The translations under genes were made by a program, and so were the position numbers. From Zancudomyces culisetae (Eukaryota > Kickxellomycota > Harpellomycetes > Harpellales > Legeriomycetaceae), in contig LSSK01000553.1 in assembly GCA_001969505.1 (NCBI GenBank), positions 1-50,966 on the forward strand: a stretch of DNA of 50,966 bases. Direction: 5' to 3'. Shown one piece after another: positions 45,501-50,966 of the stretch. The notes below the pieces were generated by a model, which worked only from the letters and a program-made list of their open reading frames with translations, searched no databases and was not told the DNA's origin. Each line of letters opens with the position of its first letter. Position 1 is the stretch's first letter.

Positions 45501-48500
45501 GTGGAAATATGCCTGGGTAGGCCCAAGCTTTGTCAGAAAAACTCTCCATAAGGTGTATCGTTTTTCTTCGGGAATAAATATCCATCGGGTGGTAGACATG
45601 GTTCTTTGCCGATGATAAATCTGAATGCTTAGATTCGAAAAACAGGGGCTTGTGTTTTTGGATATCTAGCGTTGACCCTATGTTTGTAAATAGCTGCTTT
45701 CCCTCATTTTCTTCCAAAGCCATGTTTGCCTTTTCAAGTTTATTCTGATTTTTGTTATCATTAAAGAAAAACAAGCCTTCGGTGTTTACTGAACTTCCTC
45801 TCCTTCTTTGTATTATACCAAGTTCGGTAGCTAGACTCTGTGCTGTGATCTTTTTACCAGATGGCTTTCTCTTAAACATCGGCATGGTGGGGAGATCTTT
45901 ACCTACCTCTTCATAAAAATTGTTTAGATATTCATCATAGGATTTATTCATGGCTCTGTTTTTGAAAAATTCATTACTGGAGTTTGCGGTAAAAGATTTT
46001 TTGGAGTTAAGCTGATTAATTATGTATGTAACAGAGGTTCTCGACATTTCGTTTCCTGACAATGCTTGCTGAACATTTCTTTTGTGGTTTTCTTCCATAA
46101 GGCTATTGTACTTTTCAATCGTCTCCATTACTTTTTTGCTTAATGTACGTTTTGACATCCTTGATCGTGCAGATTCGGGTCGTACATCTTCATATTTGCG
46201 ATTTTCATTTAAGTTTGCTGAGCTCTTAGAACGTCGACTGATTGCTACTTTTGGGAACGAGTCTTGCGATCCATACGCATCTCCATCAGCATTCATATCA
46301 ATGCTCTTGTTTGATGGATACTTGCTCACTGTGGGGCTTTTACGCAGCGGATTGTCCATAGATCGACGTAATGAGGGTTCAGCTGGATCTTCTGATATTT
46401 TATGCAGGCATGAATCTGATGTATTAGAGTTCTGATCAAAAACTTTTTTGATTGACATTCTACTTCTTGGGAGCACCCTAAATAATTGTATATCAACATT
46501 AGAGTCTGTTGAATCCTGATTATCATCATTGGTGAGGTCCTCACTATTGTTTATTTCGTTATTATTAAATAACTCTTTCAGAGGTAGTCTGTTCTCTGTG
46601 GTCAATCTACTGCCTGCAGAAAGTGAGTTGTACGCATGTAACTCATTTTGCGTCTTAATATTGCTCAAATCCAAATTGGAATAACTCATAGACAGCATAT
46701 TATTTTTGGAAACTCTTGCAGAATACAGAGTACGTGAGGGTGGTGGTCCCATAACGAGCTTGTTCTGGAGATCCGTTCTATTGTATACATCTCTACTGAC
46801 ATTTCTTCCCAATGATAGAACTATTGTCATGGGGGATGGAGCTTGGTAACTATCAGGTTTTCTTACTAAATCTTTAGTTTTGAGTTCAAGTATACCCCTT
46901 CCGTCACCTTTCTGCAAGTCTAACGAATTTCGAATAAAGGTTCTTTTTCTCAACTCCAATTTTTTAGAAGAGGGGGGATTTTTTTTTCCAAATTGGCTAA
47001 TGTTTTCCACAGAAAATGAATGGTTGTAAGGTACAGGGCTATCAGGGCTAGTTTTTGGTGACCCTAACATAGCTTTGTCGTTAAAAGATCTGATTGGAAC
47101 CGTCAAATCAATTTGATCTAAGTCTGCCTCTAACACAGTTGCCTTTTGGTGCTCACCATCCAAGCGATGCTCTGAAGAATCAAGCACCTTTGGCCCTTTT
47201 CTGGCACCCAAACTCTTTTCTATGAAACAACGAACCTTCCTCAAACTTTTGTACGTATAACTTTTTCGAACTTTCCTTGCCTTTGAACATTTATACTGGT
47301 AGTTGGAAAGCGAATAGACAGGTACAATAGGAGTTCTTGTTATTGCTGACCGTTTACTGTAATCTCGGTACTTCTTTGCTACTCTCATCCCAACAGTATT
47401 TAATTGTAGAGCACTTTCCTTATAAAAGTGGCTGTTAAGGACCATTTTAATTTGGGTGCTTCTTTTTGAGCATCTTGGGCGTATCGAGCGTCTTTCGACA
47501 ATTTGACCCATACCATTGTTTTTATGCTTCTTGGTTGATGTATAGCTGTGTACGTTTAAGGTGATGACGTTTGTAGTGGGATTATAAATTGCATATAGAT
47601 CATCCTCAACCCTTCTTCTAGTGGCCCTATAGGATTTCCTGTTTCTTTTTGGTTTTGCGCTTTCAGCAAAGTATTTTTTTGCTTTTTCTATTCTGGAATC
47701 ATTATTCAAACTAGAATAGCCATTTTCAAAGCCATCTAGCTTATTTAATAATTTTTTATTTTTCAGGAGTAGCGTATTTACCTCTTGAAGACTGTTATTC
47801 AATTTTTCTTTTGTGACTGTCAACTCATGCAGCAACTTAGAATAATAGTCGCCATCTTCCCGTATTTTTAACGCGGAAATAGATTCAGGTGCATTATTGT
47901 AAAATGGTACAAGTTTTTCATTACTATTCACATATGTCTGGTTTTTCACCAAACCACCATCCATCCTGTGAATGTGTACATCCTCATTGGCGTCTAAATT
48001 GAGTATGGAGTTCTCATAAAGCCTTTTCTTCCCAAAACTAAAAGCCTTTGATCTTGGTAGACCATAATACCCCACTGCCTCTCTCAGTACAGAAATCTGG
48101 TGCTCCAACAAACTTTTCTTTAGAGCTATGGATCTTGTCAGTTTTTTTCTTAGTCCCTGCTCAATATTTGTTAAAAGCATGGCATTTTGCAACTTTGTTT
48201 CAATGTCTTTGGGGGATAGAGATCCAGCTTCGCTCTCTAGTGAGTTTTTGATTCTGCTCACCTTTGATGATAAATGAATTACTTCGTGGTCCGTTCTTTC
48301 AAGGTCCTTAAATCTACGGTATTCTTCTTTTGGGCTTAACATGATGTATGATGATGTTTCGGCAAGAATTCTCTTTACCATGGGTGTAAGCTCAGAGCTC
48401 GTGACTAAATTGTCTAATGAGTAATTGCTTATTGCTATAGTGCTTTGATTTCTTAGGAGCTGTGCCAAGGGTCGTGGGCTTATCATATTTTGTCCCGCTC

Positions 48501-48552
48501 CGTTAATTAGACCAGATCTTATGAGATCTAGGTCGTTTATTTCTTGATTCAT
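42529..48552 (-). CDS. Large disordered, basic, Ser/Asn-rich protein with possible Uds1-type N-terminus
   Basis: It has 2007 residues in one exon (ATG at 48550-48552). I do not recognise it with certainty. Residues about 60-165 (SSYIMLSPKEEYRRFKDLE, then helical heptads with charged faces) resemble the Uds1 region found in fungal septation and polarity proteins (Epo1-like). Residues about 234-276 form a predicted coiled coil (LHELTVTKEKLNNSLQEVN). The rest is low complexity, rich in Ser/Asn/Lys/Arg with many short R/K-S motifs suitable for phosphorylation, an acidic patch near residues 1440-1465 (about 44160-44230), and a TQ/AQ dipeptide tract (about 43970-44010). The last residues (KKSSFFKFANVLKRGKK) form a basic amphipathic tail that could bind membrane. 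A septin- or cortex-associated scaffold is plausible but is inference. Confidence 0.7.
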   Translation of the reverse strand: MNQEINDLDLIRSGLINGAGQNMISPRPLAQLLRNQSTIAISNYSLDNLVTSSELTPMVKRILAETSSYIMLSPKEEYRRFKDLERTDHEVIHLSSKVSRIKNSLESEAGSLSPKDIETKLQNAMLLTNIEQGLRKKLTRSIALKKSLLEHQISVLREAVGYYGLPRSKAFSFGKKRLYENSILNLDANEDVHIHRMDGGLVKNQTYVNSNEKLVPFYNNAPESISALKIREDGDYYSKLLHELTVTKEKLNNSLQEVNTLLLKNKKLLNKLDGFENGYSSLNNDSRIEKAKKYFAESAKPKRNRKSYRATRRRVEDDLYAIYNPTTNVITLNVHSYTSTKKHKNNGMGQIVERRSIRPRCSKRSTQIKMVLNSHFYKESALQLNTVGMRVAKKYRDYSKRSAITRTPIVPVYSLSNYQYKCSKARKVRKSYTYKSLRKVRCFIEKSLGARKGPKVLDSSEHRLDGEHQKATVLEADLDQIDLTVPIRSFNDKAMLGSPKTSPDSPVPYNHSFSVENISQFGKKNPPSSKKLELRKRTFIRNSLDLQKGDGRGILELKTKDLVRKPDSYQAPSPMTIVLSLGRNVSRDVYNRTDLQNKLVMGPPPSRTLYSARVSKNNMLSMSYSNLDLSNIKTQNELHAYNSLSAGSRLTTENRLPLKELFNNNEINNSEDLTNDDNQDSTDSNVDIQLFRVLPRSRMSIKKVFDQNSNTSDSCLHKISEDPAEPSLRRSMDNPLRKSPTVSKYPSNKSIDMNADGDAYGSQDSFPKVAISRRSKSSANLNENRKYEDVRPESARSRMSKRTLSKKVMETIEKYNSLMEENHKRNVQQALSGNEMSRTSVTYIINQLNSKKSFTANSSNEFFKNRAMNKSYDEYLNNFYEEVGKDLPTMPMFKRKPSGKKITAQSLATELGIIQRRRGSSVNTEGLFFFNDNKNQNKLEKANMALEENEGKQLFTNIGSTLDIQKHKPLFFESKHSDLSSAKNHVYHPMDIYSRRKTIHLMESFSDKAWAYPGIFPPIKKARHKSLPINMIDANSSQMRINEFRYNTRRGSKKSSNPAYLKKPHGKNIKLTISTQSQPFDIQFGSEASKNYHSAGISSKLLYNESSPDYLYSLGTPTKIPRSGELSYENMLQQAGAFYFPLETSKSTRRNKETSQKMRSLIDMFDNSSPTSSSCSKSQLLRSPQAFSKYSLLEGEYDNILLNNSFDKLINPVNRIEYHQTINLNTNSQKSKSTSIVRKSKNFVQTLKHKFSKSQMKKKSVSNIFSKYTTVHSDIKSVTSADMGLTRMSNQNKPTNSDKTFYSSGCHTISSDRLAKLGALGDNRHFGDMLQHQDAKHGSKKDKNSRIRMSSLYRSSSTSKVPKFDGLPSSLHFGDLESVELINRMSEVTASIKNRESTKFGENEEEPNNILKASVSDLSDNESTGAINSKVQNGDFHKDNNENDENEADDEDETESACKIMYYTNVNSPETILTCQPLKVNLENEIKDKLSQPTRLRGGYINLSKESLELSISDITQTQTQAQAQAQRNTEASDGYRELVEDDPTRFTPEAARLIGQIIQANSQNNNSMLKENDKSMRNLDSYQPFYNQFSYNDAECQEDLHKNNNSAHHTETRTSIALEETNIYEQMYSRKNDNDGTSLYNAGDGARTTTTSSQTDECASLKSWQILEKTSIASKNRNSSFHKRHGMYELDLNSMEYIFTDYISNSQDMPANKPKLDSINSENSWESYYFNSVYGHQKDMFFGAQNQGHSDDDSAKPEFGATTAATTTVYSKKMSRGSRYSTIHDFRKLLETNSMEGGMSENINAIIGGYSNFGSAGNSQGYGDGSTHDKNRTNDFPHIGENIGYNQTTSYSRNRISRSNAEEAVSLFKEKHHNSVYKDLPTRGLPGSIQRIALENNLKTDIPLYKSKNVSESLATGGSPSKIFSILINTNDTEGSELFKLESPNIDSLLKFDGSYMLHSDAYNMQKSSTDVSSADKTKYEDKEKKTKTKKSSFFKFANVLKRGKK

Positions 48553-50966
48553 TGTTGGGTTGTATATGTGGTTATCGCCTATAAAAGCACCTTGAAAGTG
48601 CTTTCAAATTGAGTATACCTGTTTTTTTGTGTGTGCTGAAAATGTTTTTTTATTGTTGATCTTTAATATCTTACTTTAATGCTTTTGTGCAAACTTGATA
48701 TGATGCATTGCTCTAGTGTTTCATTTTTTTTCTCTTGTGCCTTCCCAGCTTCTTTTACTTTTGTCTTTTCCTCCTCCCTTGGGTCACTTTCTTTCTTTCT
48801 TTTTTTTCTCTCCTCTATTTGAAACAACTATCAAAATTGCCTAGCTGTATAGTTGTTTGCAAAAAACTATACCTTGAACTAGCTTTAGTTTTATTTATTT
48901 TTGTTATTATTTAGTTGAAAGGGAGCGCGTCTCTTTCTTTATAACATAAACTAAACCAAATGAACTTGAATTAGAGAAAACCAAAATATAGTGAAACCAA
49001 CATCACAGTGTAATGATACAAAAGTTGAAAATGTGGATGGAGACAAATCGGCGCTAGGAATATTTGGGCCTTATTTAAATATAGATTAACCAAAAGCTCG
49101 TTTATTACGTACAGATTTAAAATTTAACGTAAAAACGACTTTTTTTACGTTAAATGACATGTAGGTTTCGGCATACGGACAAGCTGTGGTTTTCCTGAAC
49201 AGCAGTGCTTTGCCGGTTGTAGAAAATTTTTTTTTGTATTAGGTTGAATGGTCAAAAACAAAATTCAATGCTGCCTGCAGGGAACGGAATAGGAAATATT
49301 GCAAACGCGAGTTGATTTAGTGGTAACTCACTTATTCAATGGGACTATAATTCAAAATAGTTTTTTTCTTCTTTTTATGCTTTATGTAGTTGATTTAAAT
49401 TTACGCAAATAATTTAATGAGGTTAAAGTAACATTGGCTGCAAAACATGCTTTTAATTGGTGTTTTATTTAGATTTTCCACTTTGTTTTTTACCTTTGTG
49501 TAAACTTAACATGGCCTCGACTATAGTTTGATTTATGTAAAATCGTTGTACATTTGCAAATTGCTAGTATTTTTTATCTTATTAACCCTAAACCTTAAGC
49601 ACCAAAAATAACTAGTACGAGTGCTATTATTTCAGAGCAACTGGTAAATCATTATTTACATAATGTGGAACTGGTATTCGTTTTACAGATTCTTAATAGA
49701 GCCGTTTCCCAGCACTTTGTACACGCTTTGTTTGGCTATAACACGGGTTAAAGTATGAGTTTTGTAAAATTAGTACTATAACTATAATGATTTGCTCTAG
49801 CTTTTTATTTTTCGGATTCTTTGGTTTTGCACGTTTAAAATGGCAAACTCAAATGATGAATAGAAGAGCTTTTTACTAAGGAATTGGTTTATAATTTGCT
49901 AAACCACATGTTACGGCTAAACCCGATGAAGGTGGTTATGCATTCGCTATTACTTTTGTTCTATTTATTTTTCTATAAACTGTATATTTCGAACTTTCAC
50001 AAAATGTTAGAAAAATCAGGGTGCATTAATACCTAGCTAAACCGCGCCCGATTCCCTCATTAACCAACGGCATACATGTACCAGTGATCTATTGTAATAG
50101 ATGGTCTTTTCCTGCAATGGTTTCGCTTGCTTTCATGACCAGCATGGAAAAAGTGCAAAAAAGTTGTGCAACATTACCGTTTTTTAAGCCTTAAACATAT
50201 ACTCCTTGACCTAGTAAGCACAAATGTACGCTATTGAGAGTTTTAGATACATTGTTCAAAATGAATGAGATCTTTTTAACATGGTAAACAAATAGAATAT
50301 GATCTCTAGACTAGGTTCGTGGTCAAAATGTAAAATTCAGAACTACGAACAGCATTTCCACCTCGCAAACAACTTTGGGATATTGCGAAAAAAAGTAAAA
50401 AGCAGAACCCTTCTAGAGTATAATGGTGGCGCTACTTTGTTTTCCATTTAATAATCGCCATACAAATGAGGACTCATGATGGTAATATTTGATCATAATT
50501 TTAGAAATTACATTCAATGACCACCAGGTTGTGAGTAGCAGAAATTTGATCACTACTTTGATTCTATTGGGAAATTCGTCTCAACATTCACTATTTTTAT
50601 GTTGTACATGATGTCAACAAAAACAATAAAATGTAATGGTGGTTGTAGTGGTTAAATTGTAAAAGTTGTGTCTTTGCTGCTAGAGTCAACAAATCTCTTG
50701 TCAGTTCATAGGAAATTCAACGATATTAATGTTTTTAGTATAGTGGGCTTTTCTCGTGTTCCTTCCACTATGTCTCCCCAACGCGCTTTTGGCGTATACT
50801 TACAAGTTTACTCAATTTGTTTACCTATCATTAAACTTTCAATCAATACAATTACACGTTGCTTTATTAGTTTTTAAATGTTCATTTTTGGTTTAATAGT
50901 CACTAAATGATGTTTAAGAGATAATTTGTGCCAATCTCGAATTACAAGTATGATCTTCATTAAAAA
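48553..50966. other. Gene-free right end of the window
   Basis: About 2.4 kb upstream of the large minus-strand gene. It holds a perfect 14-bp inverted repeat at 49122-49155. One 69-codon ORF at 50668-50877 has no recognisable domain and was not accepted. Confidence 0.6.
49122..49155. other. Perfect 14-bp inverted repeat with 6-nt loop
   Basis: Arms ATTTAACGTAAAAA at 49122-49135 and its complement at 49142-49155, loop 49136-49141. The core is AACGT/ACGTT. It lies about 570 bp upstream of the 2007-residue gene. Confidence 0.85.

Noticed and set aside
1-50966. tRNA genes, rRNA and CRISPR arrays
   Set aside because: Scanned by eye for GGTTCGA-type B boxes on both strands and for spaced direct repeats; none convincing. 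A covariance search could still find a small RNA.

Overview
The window looks like nuclear DNA from a budding yeast (Saccharomycotina). It is AT-rich, has short spliceosomal introns with GT..AG ends (several with a CTAA-type branch site near the 3' end), and carries typical yeast housekeeping genes. CTG codons fall on invariant leucines of a protein kinase (HRDLKPEN and KLTDFGL at about 17225-17280), so CTG reads as Leu and the CUG-Ser clades are unlikely. A complex I assembly factor (NDUFAF2 type) argues against a Saccharomyces-like species without complex I. An intron-bearing, complex I-containing lineage such as the Dipodascales is possible, but this placement is inference.

Region 1-7.7 kb: a very large hybrid histidine kinase on the minus strand, running off the left edge. 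It has a polytopic membrane N-terminus, a kinase core, about 1750 residues of low-complexity linker holding a degenerate receiver-like block, and a canonical receiver. Region 7.7-16.1 kb is gene-poor, with only RPC11 (one intron). Region 16.1-20.0 kb: the mitotic-exit kinase DBF2 and the tRNA m5U54 methyltransferase TRM2, tail to tail with 2 bp between stop codons. Region 20.0-25.2 kb has no recognisable gene.

Region 25.2-38.1 kb is gene-denser: an LRR-RhoGEF fusion (two introns), a DiT/CitT-type dicarboxylate transporter (five introns, the first inside the second codon), COQ10 (two introns), EBP2, a casein kinase 2 beta subunit (one intron) and the NDUFAF2-like gene (two introns). Region 39.2-48.6 kb: a PDC2-like regulator derived from a pogo/CENP-B transposase, then a 2007-residue, mostly disordered protein with a possible Uds1-type N-terminus. 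Region 48.6-51 kb shows no gene.

The genes do not form one pathway. Three mitochondrial or metabolite genes (transporter, COQ10, NDUFAF2-like) lie within 10 kb, and several signalling or polarity genes (histidine kinase, DBF2, LRR-RhoGEF, CK2 beta, Uds1-like) share the window, but nothing in the sequence shows co-regulation. The least ordinary items are the giant histidine kinase, the LRR-RhoGEF fusion, the intron-rich DiT-type transporter and the domesticated transposase. Multi-exon coordinates were worked out by hand from splice signals, reading phase and conserved protein joins.
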